A DNA stretch of 64,000 bases from positions 25,305,499 through 25,369,498 of the forward strand of contig JARWIR010000016.1 of NCBI GenBank assembly GCA_029959085.1, given 5' to 3'. Position 1 is the stretch's first letter, and every line of letters starts with the position of its first letter. Position numbers and translations under genes: made by a program. A model generated the notes under the pieces. The model was given only the letters and a program-made list of their open reading frames with translations, was not told the DNA's origin and made no database searches. Origin of the DNA: Nemophila menziesii (taxonomy: Eukaryota; Streptophyta; Magnoliopsida; Boraginales; Hydrophyllaceae). Below are positions 41,720-53,286 of the stretch, piece after piece.

Positions 41720-43440
41720 TGGCCAAGAAGATAACCTAAATTTCACCTTCAATTATAACTTTAATTCTACATATCTTTATAATTATGTGTGTGATTTCAC
41801 CTTGTTGATTCACCGCAATTGAGGCCACACCCGTTGGTTCTCATTCTTTTGTGAAGGATGAATCATTAAGACAAATAGTTTCCGACTCATCTTGCAGAAT
41901 TGAATTGTCCATTTCCTCACTCTTACACCAACTTTAAAACAAGATCTATGCATTCTTCTCCACATCAATTAACATACCAAACAAATCATTGATAGTAGAA
42001 TAAGTCCTACCAATAGTTTCTTTAATGTTCTATTTTTAATTTTCAAAGAAACCTTGCATCATTGCCTTCTAAATATTTCAAATCGTGCACAGTTTATAAG
42101 ATGCAATGATTTCTTCTATCACATCCATTACTAGCATAACCTATTGATGTCTTGGTAATCCATTTTATATAAATATTAATATGGATAGTTAATGATGCCC
42201 AAACTGCATAACTATATGGGTATTTGAGAAAGAGATGTTTCACAGATTCGTCACTCATTTTGCTTCATTCACATGTTGAATTTTGTGTACATCTCTTCTT
42301 TTGCAAGTTGACTTTTGTGGGAGAAGTTATGTTATAGATTTTCCATGCAAATACTCTAGTTATTGTTGGAACATTCGTATACCAAATAACTTTTCAAATC
42401 TCATTACCCATATCTTCTCCCATACTTGACGATTGACACTCTTTTGAATTTTCATCTTGAGTAATCTCACGAGCTTTCCTTAAGTGCATATGTTTTTTAT
42501 GATATCCATGTTCCAAGCTGTGATGTCTTTGTTGAACAGTTCAACCATCCACATTAATTTATATATGTTGGGCATATCAATCTTGACACATTTACTAATC
42601 CAAGAAAGTTTCCATATTTTTGTTTTCAGTCTATTAACGATTTTCCAGAAGCATTCTTTTTTAAAAACTTGTAGACCATTCAAAATACTTGTCCAACTCC
42701 TAGATCTCTTTTTGGCTAGTTTGGCGTCCCACATATTAAATTTTGGGTACTAAATAACTTTGGCGACAAGTGAATCCGAAAAATTAAGAACTCACCATAC
42801 TTGATTGGCCAATAATGCAATATTCATTTTATGAAATTTTTTGAATCTGATTCCACTAAATGATTTCCATCTTGCAGTTTTTTTCTATGCTACCCAGTGT
42901 ATTCGTTTCTTGTGACATGAATCCCACCAAAAAATAGTAATCTATAAGATACCTTTTAACACAGTTATTTTGAGAATTCAAAAATTGACATCGCATAATT
43001 TGGAATGGCTTACAAGACTATTTTATTCCAAACTTCTTTCCTTCCATCAGAAAGAAGATTAGAAATATAGCTAGCAATTTTTTATAGAAGTCTATCTTTA
43101 ATAAAATTAAGATTCTCCTTTTTCGGCATCTTAAACGACAGAGGAATCCCCAAGTATTTACCCAGTGATTTTGTGCTTCCAATATTAAGAGAATTGATAT
43201 TGTCATTACATAAATCATCCGTGTTCCATTACTAAAGAGAATTGTCATTTTGTTAAAGTTAATCCTCTACCAGAAACTTGACAATAATTCATGAGTGACT
43301 GCTTAAAAAAATTGATTTCAATCTTGTTAATGTCTTTAAAGAATAAAGCATCATACGCAAAAAGAAAATGAGTGAGTTTCAGACAATTTCTAGAGATGTA
43401 AATAACATTTGATGTCCCCTTCGATTGGTATGGGTCTTGA
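41720..43440 (-). mobile_element. LINE remnant (RT C-terminus to RNase H)
   Basis: Translated leftwards in shifting frames it shows HFLFAYDALFF (a FADD-type box with Tyr for Asp), QVSGRGLTLTK, STKSLGKYLGIPLSF (43130-43180), NLLSDGRKEVWNK, then SWTSILNGLQVF and zinc-knuckle-like pieces (42240-42370). The order is that of a LINE ORF2 C-terminal half. Many stops make it dead. The copia element at 43498 inserted just 5' of it. Confidence 0.7.
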
Positions 43441-43497
43441 GATAGATTTTGTTAACATATAAGGAGAGAAATAGATTTATCTTCTTAGTAAAGGCCA

Positions 43498-43957
43498 TAT
43501 AAGTCATTTTTATTTCATTAATATAAAATTTTATTTTATTTTATTAGTCTTTATTTTTAAATTGATGAATAAAATAAACTTATGGCTTTTGGCTTTTCAT
43601 GATCCAACATTAATTCATCCACTAATTTTACCTTAATGACTTTTCCATTAATCTTATGCAAATGAAAAGTTGTAACACTTTTCTATTAACCATTTACAAA
43701 TGAAAGGTTGTAACACCTAATTCATTGCCATTAAAAAGCTTGATGGGAGCTTGGTTGTATATACTAGAGTTTTGGTCCCTAAACTCAATTCATTCACAAA
43801 AAAATTATAAACCATCTATAGTTGAATGCTTGAGAGACTGGAAGAACAAAACATAAGGAAAAGTTTCTAAAGACATCAATGGTCGGAGGTATCATTACTC
43901 TATTTTTCGATCTATTTATTTATTCCGCATTTTATTTTTGGATCGACTTTTCTAACA
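43498..43957 (+). repeat. Copia 5' LTR
   Basis: 460 bp, TATAAGTC to TTCTAACA. A TATA-like TATATA is at 43758-43763. Confidence 0.95.
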
Positions 43958-43959
43958 TT

Positions 43960-43972
43960 TGGTATCAGAGCC
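43960..43972 (+). other. Copia primer binding site
   Basis: TGGTATCAGAGCC, tRNA-iMet type, two bases after the LTR. Confidence 0.95.
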
Positions 43973-44774
43973 TAAAGAACACCTCTACTTTGATTTAGTT
44001 AAACTTTTATATTTTTTACTTAGTTCATGGCTGAAGTAATTTAGCCAAAATAATTTTGCAAAATGTTTTTTTTTTGTGTTGAATCTAACATGTCCTACAG
44101 TTGAAGATGATTAGAATCCATGAAATACTTTAGTTTTCATTTATACTTATGATACTTTTGGATTTTTATCCTTAAGTTTTACTTCGGCCTCCAGGTATTT
44201 ATTTATATTTATATTTTTATATTCATACTTCATGTATTTTATTTATTTTATGAGTATAATTAGGTACACAAAATGTGAATAAAATATATGTTTTATTTTA
44301 TTCTAGTTTTGTTATATAGTTTTATATACTCATAAAATTTTAGTATTATATATTGAATTGTCTAAGTGATCAACATATTTTATTTAATCAAGAATAGCCA
44401 CAGCATCTTAGTTAAATAAAATATGTATTATGGTATAAGATCACATAATGAAATTAGACATAAATTGTAATTATTTATTTTAATATAATAATTTTATCCC
44501 ACAGGAATATTATTATATGTAAATAACTAATTAGGATAGAATATCAAATTATTCGTAATTTACCCACAAAAATTATGACTTAATAATTATTTGATAGTTT
44601 TATTATTTAGTAATGATGGAATATTTTATATATTTTGTCATATGATTATAAATCTTATTGAATTAAAAATTTAGCCCACAGGCAATTTTTATGTCTTAGA
44701 TTTATTAGATCATGATTTGCATTGGTGAAACATGATATCTATTAATAGTCTATTTATTAATAAGCATGTAATCT
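43973..44774 (+). other. Copia leader
   Basis: AT-rich untranslated leader of about 800 bases. It ends near TTTATTTGCAG, which would serve as a splice acceptor, so a leader intron is possible but unproven. Confidence 0.5.
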
Positions 44775-45527
44775 TTATTTGCAGCATCACAACCTGTTAA
44801 TTTTTCTGATATCCGTAGTAACATTCTCGAACTTAATGGGGATAATTATAAGTCATGGAAAGAAAGAATTCTCCTTCACTTAGGGTGGATGGACATAGAT
44901 GATGCTATTAGGAAAACAGAACCACCTACTCTTACAAACAAAAGCACTCCAACAGATATTGCACTTTATGAAAAATGGGAGCGATCCAATCGCCTCAGTG
45001 TGATTTTTATTAAAACAAAATTAGCAGCAAGCATCTGTGGTTTAGTTAATCACCATGATAATGTCCAAAATTTACTTAAATCCATTGATGACCAGTTCGT
45101 CACTTCAGACAAAGCTTTAGGAAGCACTCTAATAATAAAGCTCTCTTCACTTAGGCTCACAAGTGTTAGAGGTGTGCGTGGGCACATCATGCAGATGAGA
45201 GATATTTCGGCTCAACTTAAGAATCTCGAGGTACAGATTTCCGAGTCTTTTCTTGTGCACTATATTTTAAACACCCTTCCAAATCAATATGGGCCTTTCA
45301 AAATCTCCTATAACACACATAAAGATAAATGGTCAACTAATGAACTCATGACCATGTGTGTTCAAGAAGAAGAAAGGTTGTTAATGGAACAAGGTGAAAG
45401 TGCAATGATGGCTACTCAAGGAAAAGGCAAACCAAAGAACAATCAGAAGGCGAAAGGAAAAATAACACCTCAAGCTGATATTAAGAAAGAAGCTAACTGT
45501 TTTTTCTATAAAAGAAAGGACACATGA
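44775..45527 (+). pseudogene. Copia gag
   Basis: The frame reads SQPVNFSDIRSNILELNGDN, YKSWKERILLHLGW (UBN2-type capsid start), the DQFVTSDKALGSTLI region and YNTHKDKWSTNELMTMCVQE. It is intact up to the zinc knuckle, where CFFYKRKDT replaces the expected CX2CX4HX4C. The second Cys is Tyr, and a small indel at about 45515 shifts the frame; the rest (GHMKKEC) continues in the next frame. Structural capsid role when intact. Confidence 0.85.
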
Positions 45528-45880
45528 AGAAGGAATGTGCTAAATTCCAGAAATGGCTTCAGGATAAAGGTAATCCTACCTCGTTAGTTTGTTATGAATC
45601 TAATACTGTTAATGTTAATATTAACACCTGGTCGATTGATTCTGGTTCTTCAATCCATGTTGCCAACTCTTTACAGGGTATGCAAAACCTAAGGAAACCA
45701 GTGGGTAGTGAGCAATGCATCTTGTCTGGTAATAAGATGGGGTCACATGTGGAAGTCGTTGGAACATGTTATTTATTATATTTAAGTAGTGGTTATGTTT
45801 TGAAATTAGAAAAGACATTATATGTTCCAAGTTTTTCTAGAAACTTGATTTTCTGTTTCCAGACTTGTACCATTGGGTTA
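45524..45880 (+). pseudogene. Copia protease region
   Basis: After the frameshift: KKECAKFQKWL (end of the zinc knuckle), then WSIDSGSSIHVAN with the D-S-G catalytic triad, and LYVPSFSRNLI at the end. A second frameshift at about 45865 leads into the integrase part. Confidence 0.8.
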
Positions 45881-46640
45881 TTCCTTTACATTTTCGGAGA
45901 CATTTTTCAGTATTTTCAATAAATCTGAATGTGTTGGGAATGGTATTTTGTCCGAAGGTCTTTATTGCATTAATTTACAAAACAATGCTACTACTAATAA
46001 TTTTCATGACCAAATTGGTACAAAGAGGTGTAATATAAATGAGGATTCATCGACTCTATGGCACCGGAGATTAGGGCATATCTCTATTGAAAGAATCAAA
46101 AGGTTGGTAAAAGATAGAGTACTTAGTACTCTAGATTTTACCGACTTTGAAACTTGTGTGGATTGCATTAAGGGAAAGCAGACCAATAAGTCAAAGAAAG
46201 GTGCCAATAGGAGTTCATATTTATTAGAAATCATACATACAGATATATGTTGTCCTGACATGGATATGCATGGTCAAAAATATTTTATAACCTTTACTGA
46301 TGATTACTCACGATATATGTATCTCTACATGCTTCATAACAAGAGCGAAGCATTAGATGCCTTTAAAATATTTAAGACTGAAGTAGAGAAACAATGTGGA
46401 AAACATATAAAGATTATGAGATCAGATAGAAGTGGTGAATATTATGGTAGATATACTGAAGATGGACAAGCACCTGGTCCTTTTGCTTAGTTTCTCCAAG
46501 AGCATGGAATTGTTGCCCAGTACACCATGCATGGTTCACCGGATCAGAATGGTGTAGTAGAAAGGAGAAACCGACCATTATTGGACATGGTACGGAGTAT
46601 GCTTAGCAACTCCAATCTTCCTAAAAACTTGTGATTGAAG
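45873..46640 (+). pseudogene. Copia integrase
   Basis: Zinc-binding HHCC part: LWHRRLGHIS and CVDCIKGKQ. Catalytic core: HTDICC (Asp), TFTDDYSRYMY (Asp) and MRSDRSGEYYG (Glu). A TAG after PGPFA (46488-46490) stops it; FLQEHGIVAQYTMHGSPDQN follows in frame before another stop at about 46634. Confidence 0.85.
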
Positions 46641-47446
46641 CTTTAAAAACGGCAGTGTATATATTAAACCGAGTTCCAACCAAGGTTGTCTCAAAGACAC
46701 CATTTGAATTATGGAAAGGTTGGAAATCGAGTTTGAAACATATGCGCGTGTTGGGATGCCCGTCTGAAGTTAGGATTTATAGTCCACAAGAGAAAAAACT
46801 GGACGCTAGGACCATTAGTGGACATTTTATTGGATATGCTAAGCGGTCTAAAGGTTACAAATTTTATTGTCCATCTCACAACACTAGATTTGTGGAATCA
46901 AGAAATGCAAAGTTTCTTGAATATGACTTAATCAGTGGGAGCGATCAAATCAGAATTGTAGTTTCTGATATTGACCATTCAAAAATTCAACCTTCCACTT
47001 CAAGTGATAGACTGATTATTGTTCATAACACCCCTCAAGTACAATCTAGTGTTGAACGTTCAATCGTTGAAGAACCACAAGTTGTTGACGATAGTCAGAT
47101 AGATCAAGTTGTTCATGATATACCTAGTAATTATGAACAACAAGTTGAACCTCATACAGATAATGATGATACAACATTAAGAAGGTCTAGCAGGTTTAAG
47201 AAATCATCAGTTTCTAGTGATTATGTAGTATATCTTCAAGAATCTGACTATAATTTTGGAGTCGAAAATGATCCTTCCGACTTTTCACAAGCCATAAGTT
47301 GCAAAGAATCAAATTTATGGTATAATGCGATGAAAGAGGAAATGAATTCCATGAAGAAAAATGATGTCTGGGAACTTGTGGAATTGCCTAATGGGGCTAA
47401 AGCCATTGGTTGTAATGGGTATTTAAAACCAAGAAAGACTCATTAG
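46631..47446 (+). pseudogene. Copia integrase C-terminus to RT start
   Basis: EALKTAVYILNRVPTKVVSK and TPFELWKGWK are the integrase GKGY-side region; GHFIGYAKRSKGYKFYCP follows. A hinge rich in Ser/Val leads to LRRSSRFKKSS and WYNAMKEEMNSMKKNDVWEL, the start of reverse transcriptase. It stops at 47444-47446. Confidence 0.85.
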
Positions 47447-48829
47447 GCAATATCGAGAGATAGAAAGACAGACTTGTTGCTAAGGGATTTACTTAAAAAG
47501 AAGGAATTGATTACACATAGACTTTTTAACCTGTATCTTAGAAAGATTCCTTACGCATTATTTAAGCATTAGTCGCACATTTTGATCTTGAGTTGCACCA
47601 AATGGATGTGAAAACGGAATTCCTTAATGGAGATCTATAGAAAAAGAGGTTTATATGAAACAACTTGAAGGTTTTATCTCTAGCGCTGGTGAGCAGTTAG
47701 TTTGTAAGCTTAAGAAATCCATATACGGATTAAAACAAGCTTCCCGTCAATGGTATTTTAAATTTCATGGAGTAGTTTCATCATTTGGATTTGTTGAAAA
47801 CCCCATGGATCAATGTATATACCAAAAGATTAGTGGGAGCAAAATTTATTTTCTTGTTTTATATGTAGATGATATTTTGCTTGTGACTAATGATAAGGGT
47901 TTGCTTCATGAGGTGAAACAATTCCTCTCTAAAAAATTTGATATGAAAGATATGGGTGAGGCGTCTTATGTCATTGGCATTAAGATTCATAGAGACAGAT
48001 TTCAAGGTGTCTTGGGCTTGTCTCAGGAAACCTATATCAATAAAGTTTTAGAGAGATTTCGGATGAAGGATTGTTCACCAAGTGTTGCTCCCATAGTGAA
48101 GGGTGATAAATTCAATTTGAACCAAACCCCGAAGAATGATTTAGAGAGAGAACAAATGAAGAACATTCCATATGCTTCTGCTATCGAAAGTTTGATGTAT
48201 GCACAGGTTTGCACAAGACCTGATATCGCATTTTTAGTTGGAATGTTGGGTAGATATCAGAGTAACCCAGGTATTGACCACTGGAAAGCTGCAAAGAAAG
48301 TAATGAGATATCTCCAATGAACCAAGGAGTATATGCTTATGTATAGGCGAACAAACAATTTAGAGGTGGTCGGATTCTCAGATTCTGATTTTACCGGTTG
48401 TGTTGATTCATGCAAGTCAACATCAGGATACATTTTTATGATGGTCAGTGGAGCTGTGTCAAACAGACTATGACTGCAACTTCTACTATGCAAGCTGAGT
48501 TTGTCTCTTGTTTTGAGGCTACTTCACAAGGTGTATGGCTTAAGGGTTTTGTATCTGGACTTAGAATTATGGATTCTATCTCTAGACTATTAAGAATATT
48601 TTGCGATAATTCAGCAGCTGTTTTTATGGCTAAAAACAATAAAAGTGGAGGTCGAAGTAAGCACATCGACATTAAATATTTAGCCATAAGGGAACGTGTT
48701 AAAGATAAAAAGGTGGTCATTGAACACATTAGTACTGAATTAATGATCGCTGATCCATTGACTAAATGCATGCCACCAATGGAATTCAAGGATCATGTAG
48801 TGAGTATGGGGCTTGGTCCCATCATGTAG
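47447..48829 (+). pseudogene. Copia reverse transcriptase and RNase H
   Basis: Between 47447 and 47655 the RT fingers are badly shifted (DVKTEFLNGDL is readable near 47603). Then a clean frame gives KKSIYGLKQASRQWYFKF, the catalytic VLYVDDILL and FDMKDMGEASYVIGIKI, ending at a TGA at 48318-48320 (AMRYLQ-type end). RNase H follows, with MTATSTMQAEFVS, IFCDNSAAVFMAKN and RSKHIDIKYLAIRE, up to a TAG at 48827-48829. Confidence 0.85.
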
Positions 48830-49114
48830 TGTTTATTTGTATGACACTATCATTGATATAATTATTATCTATTGTGATATTTTCTCATATACATTGCGCA
48901 CCTTAATTTCATTTGAGAATAAATTTAGTTAGGACCAAGAATAAACATATGGTTTATTCATTAAGTATAGTTACAACATAAAAAATAAAGAGATAAATAT
49001 ATTGTGATACATGGAAGATACTACTCTCTCATTATTGGAGGACTTATCGCCATGATTCATATATTTATGATTAAGATAAAATATCAAGTATAATGTTTGG
49101 ATCAAGTGGGAGAA

Positions 49115-49574
49115 TATAAGTCATTTTTATTTTATTAATATAAAGCTTCATTTTATTTTATTAGTCTTTATTTTTAAATTGATGAATAAAATAAACTTAT
49201 GACTTTTGGATTTTCATGATCCAACATTACTCCATCCATAAATTTTATCTTAATGATTTTTCCATTAATCTTATGCAAATGAAAAGTTGTAACACTTTTC
49301 TATTAACCATTTGCAAATGAAAGGTTGTAACACCTAATTCATTGCCATTAAAAAGCTTGATGGGAGTGTGGCTATATATACTAGAGTTTTGGTCCCTAAA
49401 CTCAATTCATTCACAAAAAAATTATAAACCATCTATAGTTGAATGCTTGAGAGACTGGAAGAACAAAACATAAGGAAAAGTTTATAAAGACATCAATGGC
49501 CGGAGGTATCATTACTCTATTTTTCGATCTATTTATTTATTCCGCATTTTATTTTTGGATCGATTTTTCTAACA
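49115..49574 (+). repeat. Copia 3' LTR
   Basis: 460 bp, preceded by a GTGGGAGAA purine tract. Substitutions relative to the 5' LTR are spread along its length. Confidence 0.95.
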
Positions 49575-49579
49575 GGCCA

Positions 49580-49824
49580 CACATTTGGTAAATTACTAAA
49601 TTATTATCAAATAAGACAAAACTCGCATAAAGACAGAAACAAGTGGAAAAGTGACTACTGAGCATCTTAGTGAGAGACACTGAGTATATCAGGCAGTCAC
49701 TGATCACCGATACACTATCAACGTTGTGCCATCACCGATAGCAGCACTAAGCATGCTTAGTCTCATATACTAAGCATGCTTAGTATTTGCCAATGTGACA
49801 CTGCTAGTGGTGACAATGAGTATG
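49580..49824. repeat. Region with 16-bp GCATGC-centred palindromes
   Basis: ACTAAGCATGCTTAGT occurs twice (about 49746-49761 and 49772-49787), among several TGAGCAT/ACTGAGTA variants. The variant ACTGAGTATGCTTAGT is found again at about 51215-51230, beyond the solo LTR. Confidence 0.65.
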
Positions 49825-51061
49825 TGATGTCTCTCCTTTTTTTGATAGATTTTAAGATATAGGAGACATCATTTAGCTAGGTTTCTTAGATTTAATATGG
49901 GATTTATCCCTCTATTTGATGTATTTTGAGTTGTTAGCTAATTTGAGTATTAATATGTATTGGATCAATTTGATATTATTTGCATGTTAAGTGTAGTTCA
50001 TAGGACCATGGATGATATGATAACCTGATATGAAGCTATTAAGATAAAAATTCAAGGAACCCCCAAATTAAGTCACAAAAGGAGCCAAAACTTTCATGAT
50101 AAGCTAAAAAAAAACTATCTACAAAACATCTCCATCAACTTTTAAAATTCACGGTAATTATTGGTAAGTATTTGAATCATGATACTTACCACAAGATATA
50201 TTTTGGAGTCTAGATCGTGTGAGAAGAAATGGTCCAAATAAGAGTTTAGTCGAACAAGTTATGGGTGTTCTGCTATGAAGGCCTAAGTTGTCCAGAATTT
50301 GCAAAGAGTTCAATCGTGAACATCTTTTACTTTTTTGTCTTTCTTAAAGCATGAAATAAACATATTTTAAATGAGATTGCACAATGTATGATCCCTATTT
50401 TCATTTGAGAGTATTTTCAATAGAATTTGAGATTACATGTTAACTTTATTAAATTGTGGATGTCTTGTTGCTTATAATTCTTGTTAGAATTGTGAATTCA
50501 ATTAACGGGGCCCTCTATTGAGTTTTTATAAGGCATTAAACTACACCTGAGAGGGGGATTTAATTTTCAAAAATAGAATTATAACGTTTAGTTCAGTTTG
50601 AGAACTGAAAGATCTAAACTAACTAGATAATCACATATTGATAGACCTTTAGGCGTTAGAAATTTCGGTAAGATCACTTGGTAAAGTTTCTTAGAATTAG
50701 ATAGCAGCCCCTTACTTATCCAGGAGGAACTTAGGGTGACTTTAGAATCCTGTTTAGCAAGTGAAATTCTCAATTTACCCATAATTCAATAATAGTCTCA
50801 TGTCATGTTAGTGGTGAATACGCATTTTGAGTTATATCTCTCTCCATCCATATCTCATTTGCTATTAATTTTCAGTCCTTGGGTCTTTTAATTTTAAATT
50901 TTCATCAATGATATCTAGAATCAAGCTAAAATTATATGGTTAACTCCTGTTTCCTTGTGGAGAACAAACTTTATATATATCTTTATTACTTGTGACCACT
51001 TGTACATTTGCGAGAATTCTTCGCCGAGTGTTGAATCTATATAACTCTTCAGGGGACAACA
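49825..51061 (+). mobile_element. Probable solo gypsy LTR
   Basis: It starts TGATGTCTCTCC like the LTRs at 29615 and 57662 and includes the family-style block ending GACTTTAGAATCCTG (about 50760). It ends near GGGGACAACA. Flanks GTATG (49820-49824) and CTATG (51062-51066) would be a TSD with one mismatch. If removed, the flanks form GACAATGAG-TATG-CTCATTGTTC, a neat palindrome. No internal gypsy sequence is present. Confidence 0.6.
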
Positions 51062-51066
51062 CTATG

Positions 51067-51487
51067 CTCATTGTTCCGGGCTGACCATATTTTTGATTTT
51101 AAACGTAATTTTGTCAATGAGCATATTGTATACGTTGTGCATGCTTACTGTGATACTTTGAGCATATTTCTTTAGTTTAGTTGGCTCAGTCTTCGAGATT
51201 GGTGTATTTTAATTACTGAGTATGCTTAGTGTCCTAGGTTTAGCATAACACTTACCATATACAAAAATAACATAGAATTAAATAAAATAATCACATTATT
51301 TTAATGTTAAATATTTCTAAAAATATAAAGAGTTACAAGAAAAAAATGAAAAGTTGATGATTTAAGTTTTAATGAAAAATGTACTTGTTATTGATGTCAG
51401 CAAGATGACATCAGTTAGATGTCTTCCTCATAAGGTCTTCAAACCAAATCTATCAATCACTATTAATGTTAGCTAATAAATACATAG
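51067..51487. other. Intergenic
   Basis: No gene. More TGAGCATAT/ACTGAGTATGC variants occur up to about 51240. Confidence 0.4.
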
Positions 51488-51495
51488 GTTTTGAA

Positions 51496-51960
51496 TAGGT
51501 GGAAATGGTTACGGTCAAAACCGAAGGTAACCAAACCGATTATATAATAATAGTTAAAACCATTAGTTATGGTTTTGAAAAGTGCAATCGGTGGTTGAAA
51601 CGGTTAGATTATGATTTTATATAAAACCTGAGAAACCAAAACCCGTTTATTATCATATATACTTTTGCATATTCTATATGATCTTGGTAAAAATAATTAG
51701 TGACCAACAAAAAAATTTATATACCTTGCACATTTTTCTTAAATGTGATGTCTTATTTTAAAAAATATATATTTATTAAATTATCTTTTGGTTGTGGTTA
51801 AAAATTGCACTGGTTTAAAAACCCGAAATTTAATGGTCCGATCATAGTTTTGAAAATATAACTAATTGTTAAAACCGTTAGATTATGGTATTTAAAATTA
51901 TAAATGATTATAGTTATGGATTTTGATTTTTCTGCAAAAAACTGAATTGTTGCCATACTA
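51496..51960. mobile_element. 465-bp non-autonomous hAT-type element
   Basis: A perfect 8-bp TSD GTTTTGAA (51488-51495, 51961-51968) flanks it. Ends TAGGTGGAAATGG and, reverse-complemented, TAGTATGGCAACAATTC are imperfect TIRs. The interior is rich in AAAACCGTTAG-type inverted motifs. The TSD length and TAG start fit hAT. Confidence 0.7.
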
Positions 51961-51968
51961 GTTTTGAA

Positions 51969-52374
51969 CCACCACAACACCGAGTTTCGTGTCACCACCA
52001 AGCCATAACTAGATTGGAGCAATCTTTCTTCGAAACTCAAGAACCACCAACACCTTGCCTCTTCCGATCCAGGTCTATGAAACCATGAAGGCCTCTACCA
52101 CCATGTAGCTTACAAGCCCAACCACTACCACCACGTGTGAGATCAACCACCACAATTATACTTTGTACCACTATCGGTGAGTTTCAAACCACCATGAAAG
52201 AGACAGATTTAAATGTTTTGGATGGGGATATGGTTTGTACTTGCATGTTAATGGAGGATATATAGATACAATTGGATATAAAAATTCATAATTTAAATTA
52301 ACCCCTCCATTGACATAGGTAATCTAGTTCTTGTTTACCTAAAAATATACATAGGAAGACTAGCATATTCTCGT
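51969..52374. other. Intergenic; CACC-rich patch
   Basis: ACCACCAC-rich DNA (51965-52200) with no open frame of useful length; possibly an old gene fragment. Nothing else seen. Confidence 0.35.
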
Positions 52375-52431
52375 AGAATTAATCGTGGTGCGCATAAACT
52401 GGTCCGAGCCACCCACGTAAAAAATAACAAC
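52375..52431 (+). mobile_element. SINE 3' fragment (Au-SINE-like tail)
   Basis: TTAATCGTGGTGCGCATAAA then CTGGTCCGAGCCACCCACGT resembles the conserved 3' part of plant tRNA-derived Au-type SINEs ('GTGCGCGTAAGCTGGCCCGGACACC'), followed by an A-rich tail. No A or B box is visible upstream, so it is 5'-truncated or very degraded. Confidence 0.5.
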
Positions 52432-53210
52432 TTTGGATAAGTGATTTCCAAGAGTCTTTGTATCAAATTCACTTCGATAGAAAATCATTTCTCCATTAAT
52501 GTATATAATTAAATAAAAGACAAACATCTTTATGACTATGGGTAAAATAGCGTTTGTATTAAATAATTCAGAATAAAAATATCATTCAAAATAGAATGTG
52601 ACGTCTTATTCACTTCTAAAGATAAACAAATAGAAGGACTAATTGTGAAAAAAGACTGTAATATTAGAGGCTAGTATTTAAAACTTTTCTAACCAGAAAT
52701 AAAAAACTAACTTTTTAATGGGTTGTTGAACAATATAAAAACTGAAAACAATAGTGAATATTAAGGACTAATACTGAAATTTGGTCTTTATTTCTTATCA
52801 TGTAATATGTCAATTTTGGCCCCACTTCATTGGTTAAGTTACTGACGGTAACACTCTCTTTTTCATTACACGACATTTGCGCCCAAAAACAAAAATAAAA
52901 TAAAAATACACGACATTTTATTAGCTTAAGCCTTATGTATTGACAATGATAACCACATTTAAGCTTTCTTTTTCCTTTTGCTATATAAGATCTGTTTTGT
53001 TGTTTTTAACCTTCTAGTAATTGTTGTTTTATGCTAATTTAGCTCATCTCTGTTTCTAGCTTACTTATCTAATAGTTTTCCAATTTTTTAAATTAACTCT
53101 TATTACTTTTTAGACATTAATTTCTTAAAATAACTTTACTCTAATATATTCTTAATTTTTAAAAACTTTAGAAATGCGTTAAGAGAATCCTCTATCACCA
53201 TATTTATTCG

Positions 53211-53212
<2 letters not shown>
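52432..53212. other. Intergenic, AT-rich
   Basis: Nothing recognisable. Confidence 0.4.

Positions 53213-53280
<68 letters not shown>
53213..53280. repeat. (AT)n microsatellite, about 34 units
   Basis: Uninterrupted alternating AT tract; likely highly variable in length. Confidence 0.98.

Positions 53281-53283
<3 letters not shown>

Positions 53284-53286
<3 letters not shown>

Larger units (their letters stand above)
43498..49574 (+). mobile_element. Complete Ty1/copia element, 6077 bp, mutated
   Basis: LTRs of 460 bp each (43498-43957, 49115-49574) flank gag, protease, integrase, RT and RNase H in copia order. TSD GGCCA lies at 43493-43497 and 49575-49579. The LTRs begin TATAAGTC and end CTAACA rather than TG...CA. 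The LTRs differ by roughly 18-20 bases by eye (about 4%), so it is older than E1. Frameshifts and stops break the polyprotein in at least four places; it cannot move by itself. Confidence 0.95.

Noticed and set aside
42484..42753. 89-codon plus-strand frame
   Set aside because: Antisense to the LINE remnant, whose minus frame shows LINE motifs.
49640..51240. One large foldback element interrupted by the LTR
   Set aside because: Beyond the central ~20 bases the two flanks do not pair well; only short motifs are shared.
51965..52200. CACC-rich patch as a proline/histidine-rich gene
   Set aside because: Stops in all frames within short distances; no start or conserved motif.
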